DNA from: a bacterium
GTDB taxonomy: Bacteria > Babelota > Babeliae > Babelales > UBA12409
Assembly: GCA_018660415.1 (NCBI GenBank)
Contig: JABJKG010000013.1
Coordinates: forward strand, 65,874 to 129,873
Reading direction: 5' to 3'
DNA length: 64,000 nt
Shown here in pieces: positions 8,230 to 17,590 of the stretch. The notes beneath the pieces are model-generated. The model was not told the origin of the DNA. It searched no databases and worked only from the letters and a program-made list of their open reading frames with translations. Made by a program: the position numbers and the translations under genes. Within the stretch, counting starts at the first letter, position 1; each line of letters begins with the position of its first letter.

Positions 8230-10607
8230 GATTTATGCCCTTTAGCTGCTTTTAACAAAGGGCTTTTTTTCTTGATCGGAGCTGCTTTTTCTTCTTTTTT
8301 CTCAGCCATTTTTAAGAGGGGGCTCTTTTTTTTCTCTGGAGCCTTTTCTTCAGTTGTTGATTTTTTTTCCTCTTTATCCTGAGTGATATCTTTTTTTTCT
8401 GCAGACTTTTCTGTTTTTTCTTGTTTAGTTTTTATTATTTCTTCAAGAGCTTCTTTTTGTGCGCTCTTTTCAGCTTTTTGTGAATCAAGGAACTCTAAAG
8501 TTTGTTCCGATTGATTGATCTGAGGGGGCTGGAAGAACCACTTCCGAACCGGGTCATTTGGATGGAAGTGATCATCATCGCGAATGAAGGATGCTAATTG
8601 CTCATCGAGGTATCGACCTTTGGTTTCAGTGTAGTGTTGTCCTGTTTGTTGTTGAGTACGCATGACCTTAGGAGCAATAAAGATAACCAGGTTTTCTTTA
8701 TTGTTTTTGTCATTTTGGTTGCTAAATAGGCGCCCTACTATAGGGATTCGTTGTAAGGGCGGTGTCCCAGATATCTGGCTATTGCTTTCACTTTTTATCA
8801 AACCACCAAGCGCTAATACTTCACCATCTGCTACATTGGCGGTAGTTTTAATAACGCGAATTTCTTTATCACCTAAAGATTGGTTGGTTGCGTTTGCAGC
8901 TGTTTCTCCATTGGTAAATTTTTCAATTAAAAGTTCAATATTAAGGTTGATAATCCCAAACTCATTGATTTGTGGAATAATGGTTACCTTAAGTTCGGCA
9001 CTAATTTGTGTAAACCCTTGTGTATTGTCTCCAGTACCGCCGGTTATAGTCTGAGTTGCTACGTTACGCGTTTCACCCAACGAAACGGTAGCCTTATATT
9101 TATTAGTAGATATCAAGAACGGGTTAGAGATAACACGACTTTGTGTTGATTGTTCTAAGATACCAAATAGAGCCCAAACACTGGTCTTACCAAGTGAGAG
9201 CAACGTGCTTCCGGCAAGGCTGGTGTTTAATGTTTTAACAAGCTCTAAGAGGTTACCAAGAAGACTTCCTGTTGTAGGGTCGGTAACAGGTGTTGCATTT
9301 GGATTATTAAAGAACCCTGATGTTTGCCAATTTATTGTTTGGTCGGTGCGGTTACGAATTTGGGATGCCAATCCTTTAACCTTGTTAATCTTGAGATCAA
9401 CAATAAGGACTTCAATGGCGACCTGTGGCTGTTGGACATCCAGACCATTGATGATCGGCTGCAGCATTGTGAAGTCTTCTTTGTTGGCTCGTATTATTAA
9501 GGAGTTACTTTGTTTTTCAGCTTGAATGAAAACTTCTGAAAAATAATTAGTAGCAGAGATGTTTTGGCCGCCCTGTCCGGTTTTACCAAACTTAACAACT
9601 TCATTAAGAATTTCAGCTACTGGCTCGGCCAATGCATAGTTAAGAGGATATACGTGTAGGATGTTATAGTTCTTTTTTAATTTTTTATCGATGTGTTCAG
9701 TTATGAAATCTTCAATACGTTTAACACCCTCTTTAGGCCCTAAGATGATAAGGGTGTTGTTTCGCGATGGAATAAGTTTTACATCTGGAGGAAAATAAAA
9801 GATTGTTGGTTGTTTTTTAGCTGGTCCCCATTGCTGTTTGCCACCATCTTTTTGTTTTAAGTTTTCAATTGTCTTAGCGACTTCATCAGCGTCAGCATCT
9901 TGAAGTTTCATTACCGATAAAGCTTCAGGGATATTGCCTGTATCAAGCTCTTTAGCAATTTCTACTAACCCACGAATATTATAAGCCTTGTCTGTTAATA
10001 TGAGCGCATTAAGCTCTTCAAAAGATTCAATCGTTGCTTGTTTACTTTTCATTTTAGCTAACGTGGTATTGATTTCCTTAGGAGAGTTATTAACTACAAT
10101 CAAAACATATCGGATACGAGTATCATTATTTGGTAGAGATTCTATAGGGCAGTTTATATAAGTAGGCAGTGGCGATTTGTTGGCATTTTCGATTGTAGTT
10201 ATGCGGTAAACTTTAGGATCATACGTATCGATCATAGAAAAACCAGCTAGCTCTAAAAAGGTTTTAAAGAGGTTGAGTGCCTGGTCAGCATTGAGAAGGC
10301 GATGAGTGTTAAAACTCACCTTATGGTCGGCGAGTCCTTTCCCGAGGGGCGTTCCATCAAGCTTTTTTATGGCATCATCTTGTAAAAAAGTAATATCAAA
10401 CAAGGATGCAATTTCATCAGCTATATTTTGTAGACTCGCGTTGTTGAAGTTGATATTAACTTCTTCACCATGAAGCTGTTGGAGAGATTTAGGAATACCG
10501 GTCACGCTATTAGTTGGCTTGACGATATCTCCGATGGCAGGGAAAATTAGGCAGGCCAGGGTGCCTACCGTTATTAATATACAGAAATTTTGAAACAGTT
10601 TTTTCAT
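8226..10607 (-). CDS. Secretin (GspD family), operon-proximal copy
   Basis: 793 residues with a signal peptide (to about PAIGD), an N0 domain (about 45-130, NINFNNASLQNIADEI), N1-N3-type repeats carrying the typical ring-building motifs, a secretin core, and the signature GTPPLQRIPIVGRLF followed by LVIFIAPKVMR. The last hundred or so residues are a charged Glu/Lys tail in which the block KKKSPLLK occurs twice. Directly after the GspC-like gene (15-base gap) and overlapping the PilM-PilN gene by four bases, it fits the gspC-gspD order of type II secretion. It is clearly distinct from the other secretin of the operon. Confidence 0.92.
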   Translation of the reverse strand: MKKLFQNFCILITVGTLACLIFPAIGDIVKPTNSVTGIPKSLQQLHGEEVNINFNNASLQNIADEIASLFDITFLQDDAIKKLDGTPLGKGLADHKVSFNTHRLLNADQALNLFKTFLELAGFSMIDTYDPKVYRITTIENANKSPLPTYINCPIESLPNNDTRIRYVLIVVNNSPKEINTTLAKMKSKQATIESFEELNALILTDKAYNIRGLVEIAKELDTGNIPEALSVMKLQDADADEVAKTIENLKQKDGGKQQWGPAKKQPTIFYFPPDVKLIPSRNNTLIILGPKEGVKRIEDFITEHIDKKLKKNYNILHVYPLNYALAEPVAEILNEVVKFGKTGQGGQNISATNYFSEVFIQAEKQSNSLIIRANKEDFTMLQPIINGLDVQQPQVAIEVLIVDLKINKVKGLASQIRNRTDQTINWQTSGFFNNPNATPVTDPTTGSLLGNLLELVKTLNTSLAGSTLLSLGKTSVWALFGILEQSTQSRVISNPFLISTNKYKATVSLGETRNVATQTITGGTGDNTQGFTQISAELKVTIIPQINEFGIINLNIELLIEKFTNGETAANATNQSLGDKEIRVIKTTANVADGEVLALGGLIKSESNSQISGTPPLQRIPIVGRLFSNQNDKNNKENLVIFIAPKVMRTQQQTGQHYTETKGRYLDEQLASFIRDDDHFHPNDPVRKWFFQPPQINQSEQTLEFLDSQKAEKSAQKEALEEIIKTKQEKTEKSAEKKDITQDKEEKKSTTEEKAPEKKKSPLLKMAEKKEEKAAPIKKKSPLLKAAKGHKS

Positions 10608-10622
10608 AAAATAACTCGTATT

Positions 10623-11750
10623 TTATTTAAAGAGCGATCGTTTTTTTTCGCTACCATGTTTTAAGATTTGCTCACGTTCTTGTTGTGCCAGTTGGTACTG
10701 GGTTGGAGCAAATTGCTTAGATTTTTTTAAAATATTAATATTTTCTCTAGTTTCTTGTAACTGCTGCTGTTCAGTCAATGGCTTTCTTCCTGATCCGCCC
10801 TGTTTGCCTTCGACAGGGGATGTTTCTATGGTGCTTAGGCTACCAAGCTTAACAACAATAGAAAGGGGTTTTTCGTGTCGCAATAACTGTATGGCTATAG
10901 AGTCATTATTTTTCAAGGTGATGATGTGTTTATAAATTTCCATACGGTTTTGAGTCGTTGCTGCAGTAATGCTGTTAATCGTTTTAATAATATCACCCGC
11001 CTTAAATCCTAATGCATGGACTAAGGCATTATCATCTAGTGTACCAATTTTACATCCAATAGGCACCCCTTGCTTATAAACGGTAGTGAGGTCGAGCATC
11101 TCTACGAGGTTTCCAAGGTTAGGAACGTTTTTAACAAACTCGTGGGCATTAACAAGGTACTGGTTGTTTCCTGTTTTTCTAATAACAGAATTCCATGTTT
11201 TTTTGAACCATGGGCTTGTGTGTTTATCAATGTTGGCTTGTTGCAAGAACAAGGTTTCTTGTTGGCCATTAGATCGAATTAAAATTATACGATTGTTATA
11301 AATCTTTAATATTTGAGCATCTTCTATTTCATCACCAACCTTATAACCTACTTCTTTTTTAGATTTATTATCGGCAATGAAAGCTTTGTTTTTGGATTCA
11401 TCAGAAAAAGCAAAAACTCCAGTAAGTGTAATTGATAAAGGTTCTAAGAATTTAGGAGTAGCTGGCTGCGGCATAGGTGCTACTGTAGGGCGTGGCGGGG
11501 TTGGAGCCACTTTAATAAGATCCGGCTCTTTGGGATGAATTTGTGGTGGTTGATATGTATTAAACAAATCATTCATATATATTTTAGAGCGATCAATGGC
11601 GTTTTCTTTTTGTAGGTTTTGTGGAGTATAAGCTTCAGGCTTAATACTTAGTTTTTTTGGAAACTTAACCTTATGAAAGAAAATAAAGCCTAAGCAAGCC
11701 AATAGCATCAAAAAAAGGATACTATTTAAGATCCATAGGGGTCGTTTCAT
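10623..11750 (-). CDS. GspC-like type II secretion protein with PDZ domain
   Basis: 375 residues: short cytoplasmic start, one transmembrane helix (about 8-27), a Pro-rich periplasmic linker (about 80-105), an HR-type beta domain (about 105-175, LTGVFAFSDESKNKAFIAD and VGDEI), and a PDZ domain (about 225-310, ALGFKAGDIIKTIN). GspC links the inner-membrane platform to the N0 domain of the secretin and takes part in substrate choice. It is the first gene of the operon, which makes a type II secretion reading more likely than a pilus. A helical Gln/Lys-rich tail of about 60 residues follows the PDZ domain. Confidence 0.87.
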   Translation of the reverse strand: MKRPLWILNSILFLMLLACLGFIFFHKVKFPKKLSIKPEAYTPQNLQKENAIDRSKIYMNDLFNTYQPPQIHPKEPDLIKVAPTPPRPTVAPMPQPATPKFLEPLSITLTGVFAFSDESKNKAFIADNKSKKEVGYKVGDEIEDAQILKIYNNRIILIRSNGQQETLFLQQANIDKHTSPWFKKTWNSVIRKTGNNQYLVNAHEFVKNVPNLGNLVEMLDLTTVYKQGVPIGCKIGTLDDNALVHALGFKAGDIIKTINSITAATTQNRMEIYKHIITLKNNDSIAIQLLRHEKPLSIVVKLGSLSTIETSPVEGKQGGSGRKPLTEQQQLQETRENINILKKSKQFAPTQYQLAQQEREQILKHGSEKKRSLFK

Positions 11751-11798
11751 TAATTTTTTCCCTTATTTGCCTACAGGCATGTTTATAACCTATAGACA

Positions 11799-11827
11799 CA
11801 TTACTCAAGCAATAGTGTTTTTGTCAA
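11799..11827 (-). promoter_or_regulatory. Candidate promoter of the secretion operon
   Basis: On the minus strand TTGACA (11822-11827) is followed after 17 bases by TAATGT (11799-11804), about 50 bases before the GspC-like start. The -35 is a perfect consensus and the -10 is weak. It sits about 30 bases after the moxR stop, so the operon may also receive read-through from moxR. Confidence 0.5.
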
Positions 11828-11857
11828 GATGGTGCAGTAGAAGTTAATACTTGTTGG

Positions 11858-12847
11858 TTACGGAGTGGGCACTGAGCGAAGTAATGTGGAAATTATTTCA
11901 TCAGCTGTAACATTATCGGCTTCAGCTTCATAGCTTAATGCAATTCTATGTCTCAAAGTTGCATGCGCTATCGCCTTTACGTCATCAGGTGTAACAAAAG
12001 AACGGCCACTTAAAAATGCCTGTGCTTGGGCTGCATGATGTAATGCTATGCTTCCTCGTGGTGAAACTCCATATTGTAAATAAGTACGCAATGCCTTGTT
12101 GTTAGAGCCTTCAGGTAGTCGTGTGGCAAAAATAATGTTAACGATATAGTCCACGATGTTGCTATCAACATAAATCTTCTTAATGGTTTGTTGTAGGTCT
12201 AAGATTGTAGACTGATCGATAACATGTTTTACAAGGGGGGACGTAACATTTTTTAAGATAATTTCTTTTTCATCTTCTTTTGAAGGATAATCTACAAGTA
12301 CTTTAAACATGAATCGATCAATTTGTGCCTCAGGAAGATTATAGGTTCCTTCTTGTTCTATCGGGTTTTGTGTAGCAAATACAAAAAATGGTTTATCAAG
12401 TTCGTAGGTAGAAGACCCAATAGTTACTTGTTGTTCTTGCATAGCTTCCAAAAGTGCAGACTGAACCTTTGCAGGTGCTCGATTTATTTCGTCAGCCAGG
12501 ACGAGGTTGGAAAAAATTGGACCCTGCTTGGTTTCAAACTCATGGGTTTGTGGATTATAGATGAGCGTTCCAATAAGATCTGCTGGAAGTAGGTCGGGTG
12601 TGAACTGAATACGCTTAAAGTTGAGCCCTAAAGCTTGAGCGAATGTTTTGATAATTGTTGTTTTAGCAACTCCTGGTACACCCTCTAAGAGTACGTGACC
12701 ATTGCAAAGCATAGCTATAACAATACAATTAATCACTTCCGCATTACCTACAACGACTTGTGCAATCTCGGCATTAAGGGCATCAAGCAAAGGTCGTTGT
12801 ACATTAACAATTTCTTGGACATTTTTAATATCGACCTTTTGCATCAA
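11858..12847 (-). CDS. MoxR-family AAA+ ATPase
   Basis: 329 residues. Walker A GVPGVAKT (56-63), Walker B LVLADEINRAPAKVQ, sensor 1 ATQNPIEQEGTY, and the C-terminal lid with SPRGSIALHHAAQA are all typical of MoxR. Members act as chaperone-like ATPases that mature or regulate envelope and enzyme complexes, usually beside DUF58 or von Willebrand-domain genes, which are absent here. An ATG one codon later is equally usable. It precedes the secretion operon on the same strand, which leaves open a role in its assembly, but that is inference from position only. Confidence 0.92.
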   Translation of the reverse strand: MMQKVDIKNVQEIVNVQRPLLDALNAEIAQVVVGNAEVINCIVIAMLCNGHVLLEGVPGVAKTTIIKTFAQALGLNFKRIQFTPDLLPADLIGTLIYNPQTHEFETKQGPIFSNLVLADEINRAPAKVQSALLEAMQEQQVTIGSSTYELDKPFFVFATQNPIEQEGTYNLPEAQIDRFMFKVLVDYPSKEDEKEIILKNVTSPLVKHVIDQSTILDLQQTIKKIYVDSNIVDYIVNIIFATRLPEGSNNKALRTYLQYGVSPRGSIALHHAAQAQAFLSGRSFVTPDDVKAIAHATLRHRIALSYEAEADNVTADEIISTLLRSVPTP

Positions 12848-12890
12848 AAATATTCCTTTTGCTAAATTTTGATATATTTGTTTAATTATT

Positions 12891-12918
12891 ATTGTATCAG
12901 TTTGTTTGTTTTCATCAA
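12891..12918 (-). promoter_or_regulatory. Candidate promoter of moxR
   Basis: Minus strand TTGATG (12913-12918), 16-base spacer, TACAAT (12891-12896), 44 bases before the moxR start in the region shared with the divergent outer-membrane protein gene. Confidence 0.4.
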
Positions 12919-13000
12919 CTAGATGGTTGGATCAAGCAGATACTTTTGCAGTAATTAAAATGTTAACAAAGAGAGCAAACATTAAAAAGGCTTTGAAAGC

Positions 13001-14587
13001 ATGAGCACAGTAAAAAACATCCTAAGAATAAGTTTGATGTTTACAGCATTATTGGGGTTTGCGACCGTACTGCCTGAAGTTATAGCGACAGGAAAATCAT
13101 ACCTGAGTGTTTGGCCTGCGTTCCAAATTAATTCTCCTGAACGGTTATCAATGCGACATCACCAGATGAAGTTGTATGATGATCAGCGGCGCCACGAGTT
13201 TGATGTAACCGCATTGGGGGGAGCATCTACCAACTCGAAAGAGCTTGCTCGCTATTTTGCCCCATTTGGTAAACAATGCTTGAAGGTTGGTGAGCTTGGT
13301 AGTGAAATAGTTAAAACCGGAGAAGCTGATATTATAGCTAACTACTTTAATGTTTTCACAGAAGCGTATCCTGTTCAGGGTGAAGCGTATTTGGCAACTA
13401 TCAATAAGTATACCTTTACTAGTAACATTTCTTTTGCACCAGAATATAAATACTATGGAGTGGGCCTTCATTATAGGTATCATTTTTCTTGTGATCCAGA
13501 AAAAGGATTTTGGATTGATGCAGCAGCCCCATTCATGCATGTCGAAACTAACATGCACTTAAAAGAGAAGGTAATTGATGCTGGAGGCGTTGGTGGTGAT
13601 AACCCTCAAGTTCCTGAGGGATATGTTGGTAACATGACAGCAGCGTTTAAGCAAAGTGGTTGGCAGTTTGGTAAGATTGATGGCCCACAAACCACGACTC
13701 GGTTAAGTGATATTCAAATTGGGTTGGGATATACCTACATAAAAGAAGAGACTCACTATCTTGAAAGTTATACGGGGGTTATTATTGCTGCTGGAAACAA
13801 GCCCAATGGCGAATATATGTTTGAGCCTATTGTTGGTAATGGTGGACATAATGGTATTGTTTTTGACATGAATATGGGCTTTGTTATTTGGGGATGTCCT
13901 ACCCAATCGGTAGCGATGAACCTTGATACTTCAAGTAGTTTCTTTTTCCACAACAACCAAACTCGTTCATTTGATCTAAAGAATAATGAATGGAGTCGCT
14001 ATATGTTTGTTTATAGTAATAAGCTAGCGCCACAGACATCTGATGGTATTAATACTTTTACTAAAGAGGTGCATGTTGGTCATGGCTTTGTTCGTAACAT
14101 TAATGCTTCTGTAACATATACCCATTGCAACGGCTTGCAATTAGAGGGTGGTTATCAATTTTTCAGCCAATCAGCCGAGTCGGTTGAGATCCAGAATAAC
14201 TGGAAGACAGGGCCAGCCATTGCAGCGCTTTGGGATGACCGTGATGGCTTGTTTATAACAGGAACGAACAATCAAACTACTGCTGGAAAATCCAGAAACA
14301 ATGCAACTATTCGTGCCTATGAATTTATAGGAAACGACAGAGTTCCTGGTGCGGATCCTGATACGTACGATGAGGGGTATCATGTTATAGAGGTGTGTGA
14401 TCTTGATTTGCAGTCGGCTGCTACTCCTGGATTTTTGACACATACATTTTATGCTTCAGTGGGCCGCTATTGGGATCATTTATATAACCCAAAGTTCTTG
14501 GGTGCAGGTTTTTCTTATGAATTTGCCGATGAAAATGCTGGTATGAACAGGTGGATGTTTTGGGCAAAAATTGGTATAACTTTTTAA
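13001..14587 (+). CDS. Predicted outer-membrane beta-barrel protein
   Basis: 528 residues with a signal peptide (hydrophobic 8-27, cut near VIA-TGKS). The mature chain is made of alternating hydrophobic/polar strands rich in Tyr, Trp and Gly (KYYGVGLHYRYHF, WQFGKIDG, LQIGLGYTYIKEE) and ends in WMFWAKIGITF, a C-terminal Phe after an amphipathic strand, the usual signal for the BAM machinery. A porin or surface barrel is likely, but no named family is recognised. It faces moxR across a 150-base divergent spacer and is followed 38 bases later by galE. Confidence 0.78.
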   Translation: MSTVKNILRISLMFTALLGFATVLPEVIATGKSYLSVWPAFQINSPERLSMRHHQMKLYDDQRRHEFDVTALGGASTNSKELARYFAPFGKQCLKVGELGSEIVKTGEADIIANYFNVFTEAYPVQGEAYLATINKYTFTSNISFAPEYKYYGVGLHYRYHFSCDPEKGFWIDAAAPFMHVETNMHLKEKVIDAGGVGGDNPQVPEGYVGNMTAAFKQSGWQFGKIDGPQTTTRLSDIQIGLGYTYIKEETHYLESYTGVIIAAGNKPNGEYMFEPIVGNGGHNGIVFDMNMGFVIWGCPTQSVAMNLDTSSSFFFHNNQTRSFDLKNNEWSRYMFVYSNKLAPQTSDGINTFTKEVHVGHGFVRNINASVTYTHCNGLQLEGGYQFFSQSAESVEIQNNWKTGPAIAALWDDRDGLFITGTNNQTTAGKSRNNATIRAYEFIGNDRVPGADPDTYDEGYHVIEVCDLDLQSAATPGFLTHTFYASVGRYWDHLYNPKFLGAGFSYEFADENAGMNRWMFWAKIGITF

Positions 14588-14625
14588 TAACATGTTTAAT
14601 AGGTTTAACTGTTAAGGGGTTGGTT

Positions 14626-15660
14626 ATGGAACTTGATGTACACAAGCCGACGATTTTGGTTACTGGTGGTGCTGGATATATAGGTTCAAATGCTGCATTT
14701 CTTTTGTCACAACAAGGATACCAGGTCGTTATTATTGATAATTTTAAACATGGACAACAGTTTTATCCTGATTGGGCTCGCGTTATTAAGTGTGACTTTT
14801 CTGACCAATCGATCCTCGATCAAATATTCACTCATTACAATGTTGAAGCCGTTATGCACTTTGCAGGGTTAATCGAAGTCGGTGCCTCAGTGAGAGACCC
14901 AAAGATTTTTTATGAAGAAAATGTTGTAAAAGTTTTAAAGCTTTTAAATAAGATGCAAGAGCATGGTATTGATAAGTTTGTTTTCTCCTCGAGTGCAGCA
15001 GTTTACGGTACCCCAACTAAGGTTCCTATTGTTGAAGAGCATCCATGCAACCCTATTAATCCTTATGGTAACACTAAGTATGCGGTAGAGTGTATGCTGT
15101 CCGACTTTAGTCGTGCGTATGGATTGAATTTTGTAGCCCTACGCTATTTTAATGCCGCTGGTGCTGATGTGGAAAATGGCCTGGGAGAAAGACATAAACC
15201 CGAAACCCATGTGATTCCTCTTTTATTAGAAGCGGCACAATCAGGAGAGACGTTTTCTATTTTTGGTAACGACTATCAGACTCCCGATGGCACGTGTATT
15301 CGTGATTATTTGCATGTTAAAGACTTGGCCTCTGCGCACTATAAAGCACTCAAGTTTCTCGATGGTAATAAGTCTGCTGTTTTCAACCTCGGTACTGGTA
15401 TCGGTGCTTCCGTGAGTGAGCTTGTTAATATGGTTACCAAGCAAACAGGTCTATCAATCAATGTAGAGGTGAAAAAACGCCGCTCTGGAGACCCAGATCG
15501 ACTGGTGGCAGATCCATCTCGGGCCAGCACCCTTTTGGGATGGAAGCCGGAATACTCCTCCCTGGAAACCATTATTGCTGATGCCTGGTTATTTTACCAA
15601 AAGCCCGATGCTGTGCTCTATTACAGCGACCAATCCTATCAACAAAGCTCAGTTTTTTAG
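14626..15660 (+). CDS. galE: UDP-glucose 4-epimerase
   Basis: Interconverts UDP-glucose and UDP-galactose, supplying galactose for envelope polysaccharide. The ATG at 14626 follows AAGGGG at a good distance and starts just before the NAD-binding TGGAGYIGS (13-21); an upstream in-frame start at 14551 would run back into the preceding gene. Ser123/124, Tyr147 and Lys151 (PYGNTKYA) form the catalytic set, and NAAGAD plus the C-terminal RRSGDPDRLVAD are typical of GalE. 344 residues, normal length. No other sugar-nucleotide genes adjoin it. Confidence 0.93.
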   Translation: MELDVHKPTILVTGGAGYIGSNAAFLLSQQGYQVVIIDNFKHGQQFYPDWARVIKCDFSDQSILDQIFTHYNVEAVMHFAGLIEVGASVRDPKIFYEENVVKVLKLLNKMQEHGIDKFVFSSSAAVYGTPTKVPIVEEHPCNPINPYGNTKYAVECMLSDFSRAYGLNFVALRYFNAAGADVENGLGERHKPETHVIPLLLEAAQSGETFSIFGNDYQTPDGTCIRDYLHVKDLASAHYKALKFLDGNKSAVFNLGTGIGASVSELVNMVTKQTGLSINVEVKKRRSGDPDRLVADPSRASTLLGWKPEYSSLETIIADAWLFYQKPDAVLYYSDQSYQQSSVF

Positions 15661-15710
15661 CCCAAACCCTTTCAGGGTGCCTTGCTAGGCGCTTCATTCG
15701 CCCCAAACTA

Positions 15711-15740
15711 TTGCAAATAGAGATGTTTTTTATCTATACT
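15711..15740 (+). promoter_or_regulatory. Candidate promoter of the tandem exported-protein pair
   Basis: TTGCAA (15711-15716), 18-base spacer, TATACT (15735-15740), 43 bases before the ATG at 15784. Confidence 0.5.
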
Positions 15741-15783
15741 GTAAGGTAAAAGAAGCATTGGAAGGTCGGGAAATGGAGTTTTT

Positions 15784-16743
15784 ATGAAGAAAATGGTTGC
15801 TATACTTATAGTTGGTCTATGTGGTTTGGCTACTGAACTACATTCTATGGGCGCTGCTGGCGGTCGTATGTCTACAAGATTATTACGGGCTGTGCGTCAG
15901 CCACAGGTTGCTCTCAGGCTGGAATCTGCTGTTGGAGCAAGTAAGCCTCAAGGTCGGGGGATGAATTTTGGTATGAACCCGCGCGCAGCTGCTCGACCAC
16001 AGGGTTTTACGCAGGGTTTAAGTAAAGAGGTAGGTCGACGATGGTTTTCTTCTCAGGCTGGGTTGCGGGTTAATCCAACAACGGTATCAATGAGCCTCAG
16101 TCCACCGATGGCTGGAAAATTACAAAGTATGCTTCCAAGTAAAACATCTAAAATGTTTTGGCACTACTATGAAGCATTTGATAAGATGCTTACGGGTTAT
16201 TCATTTACTTATCCCGAAGCGAAGCTCGTGAAGATGTATTGGCAAATGAAACTATGTTTATTGGACCTTGCCGGCTTAAGCAATATTGTAGAGTCTGTTA
16301 AGGAAGGAGAAAGTAAGTTAAGAAGTCTTGAATGGTTTAATGAGTATTATTCTAGTCTAATAAGTAAAGATTATCCTGTTAAACAAAAAGAGAATCTATC
16401 TCACCTTTTTGGTATTTTAAGTGAGAATTTAAATGGTGATCTCTCCGATGATTATGTTACTAATGTATTAAATGGTGAAGTTAGGGAGGGCCTGATTGAA
16501 GACCAAGTGCCATATATTAAAGCTTATCAATCATTAAGTAATCTTATTGATCCAATACAAATGACACAGCAGATAAGGCTGCTGGGGAGCGACTTGTTAG
16601 AACTTTTATCTAAATTGATAACGTCCATTCAAGAATCTTTTACTCAAAGTGGCTCTAGTTATATTGTAACCCCTAATGAAGAAAAAATACTTATTGGATC
16701 GCCAGATGATTACCAAGTGAGGGGGTTAACTGATGCGCTTTAG
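15784..16743 (+). CDS. Exported protein of unknown function, tandem copy 1
   Basis: 319 residues with a signal peptide (MKKMVAILIVGLCGLATELHS). The next hundred residues are Arg/Gly/Ala-rich and probably disordered (several M-S-x-R patches). The rest is a helical domain starting around FWHYYEAFDK and ending in RGLTDAL. GGAG lies before the ATG. The neighbouring gene, which overlaps its end by 11 bases, has the same layout, with similar segments (SIELQAMAGARRG versus ATELHSMGAAGGR; PYIKAYQSL versus AYIDLYKSL) and the same final L(T/M)DAL. A lineage-specific duplicated family; no function assigned. Confidence 0.72.
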   Translation: MKKMVAILIVGLCGLATELHSMGAAGGRMSTRLLRAVRQPQVALRLESAVGASKPQGRGMNFGMNPRAAARPQGFTQGLSKEVGRRWFSSQAGLRVNPTTVSMSLSPPMAGKLQSMLPSKTSKMFWHYYEAFDKMLTGYSFTYPEAKLVKMYWQMKLCLLDLAGLSNIVESVKEGESKLRSLEWFNEYYSSLISKDYPVKQKENLSHLFGILSENLNGDLSDDYVTNVLNGEVREGLIEDQVPYIKAYQSLSNLIDPIQMTQQIRLLGSDLLELLSKLITSIQESFTQSGSSYIVTPNEEKILIGSPDDYQVRGLTDAL

Positions 16744-17587
16744 TTGTATAAAAAATAACATTAAGTATTTTGTTTTGATGGTAATCCTTTGTGGATTAAG
16801 TATTGAGTTACAGGCTATGGCTGGTGCTCGGCGTGGATTGACTTCCGTAGCGCGTAACTATAGAACCTTGGTAAACAGGGCTTCTGTTCCTATGAGTAGA
16901 TTTTCGAGCGCAGCTACAGGAGCTATGCATAAAGGTGCTACTCAGACAAGAATGTCTGCGCAAAAATTTTCAACAATGGCCGAAGGAGCGCTTGGTAATA
17001 CTCCATTCGATGTAAAAGTTCTTGAGTTTGTCAATAATTATCATGGGGTAGCTGAAAGTATCTATGATGTAACCAATGAACGCCCTTCAAGTAGTTTGTT
17101 ACAACAATTTTGGCGGTTTAGCTTGGGATTTAAAGCTCTATCTAATATTAAAACATCTAATATTAAAACATCGGGAATTCCATTGGCCTCTAAGAAAGCG
17201 TTTGATGGTTTCTACCATGATCTGATTAAAGAAAAGAGTGTTACAGTTGAACAACAAGCGTGATTAAACAAGCTTTATAAATTGTTTAATGATCAATTTC
17301 AGGGGCAAATATCCAACCAAGATTTTTTTAAACAATTAAACGTCTGGTACAAAGTGGGAGTCCTTAAAGAAGATCCTGCAGCATATATAGATCTATACAA
17401 ATCACTACTTGCATTGGATACTCAGGGTACTACCGAACTAAACAAACAAAACATCGAACCGGCTTTGGCTGATTTTGCATCAAAAATGTTTTCTTCTGCT
17501 CAAGATGCGCTTACCAAGACTGGGAATAAAAGCCCTGACTTGAGAAACATAGAAAAGAAGACTAAAGGCCTAATGGATGCCCTTTAA
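16733..17587 (+). pseudogene. Tandem copy 2 of the exported protein, interrupted by in-frame TGA
   Basis: The reading frame starts at 16733 with a signal peptide (ending near ELQAMAG) and stops at TGA 17261-17263 after 176 residues. The same frame then continues without another stop to 17587 (TAA), and the continuation aligns with the C-terminal half of copy 1, down to the shared ending. No frameshift is needed: one nonsense codon separates the halves. Either the gene has decayed, or a truncated 176-residue protein is made. Other genes here end in TGA, so the codon is a real stop. A sequencing error is possible. Confidence 0.75.
17141..17170 (+). repeat. 15-bp tandem duplication inside the broken gene
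   Basis: TCTAATATTAAAACA occurs twice head to tail, encoding SNIKT twice in the interrupted tandem copy. Copy 1 of the pair shows no such duplication at the aligned place. Confidence 0.85.
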
Positions 17588-17590
17588 GTT

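Noticed and set aside
17261-17263. TGA read as an amino acid (recoded genetic code)
   Set aside because: Several firm genes in the window, such as ftsY and rnhB, end in TGA, so TGA is a stop here.
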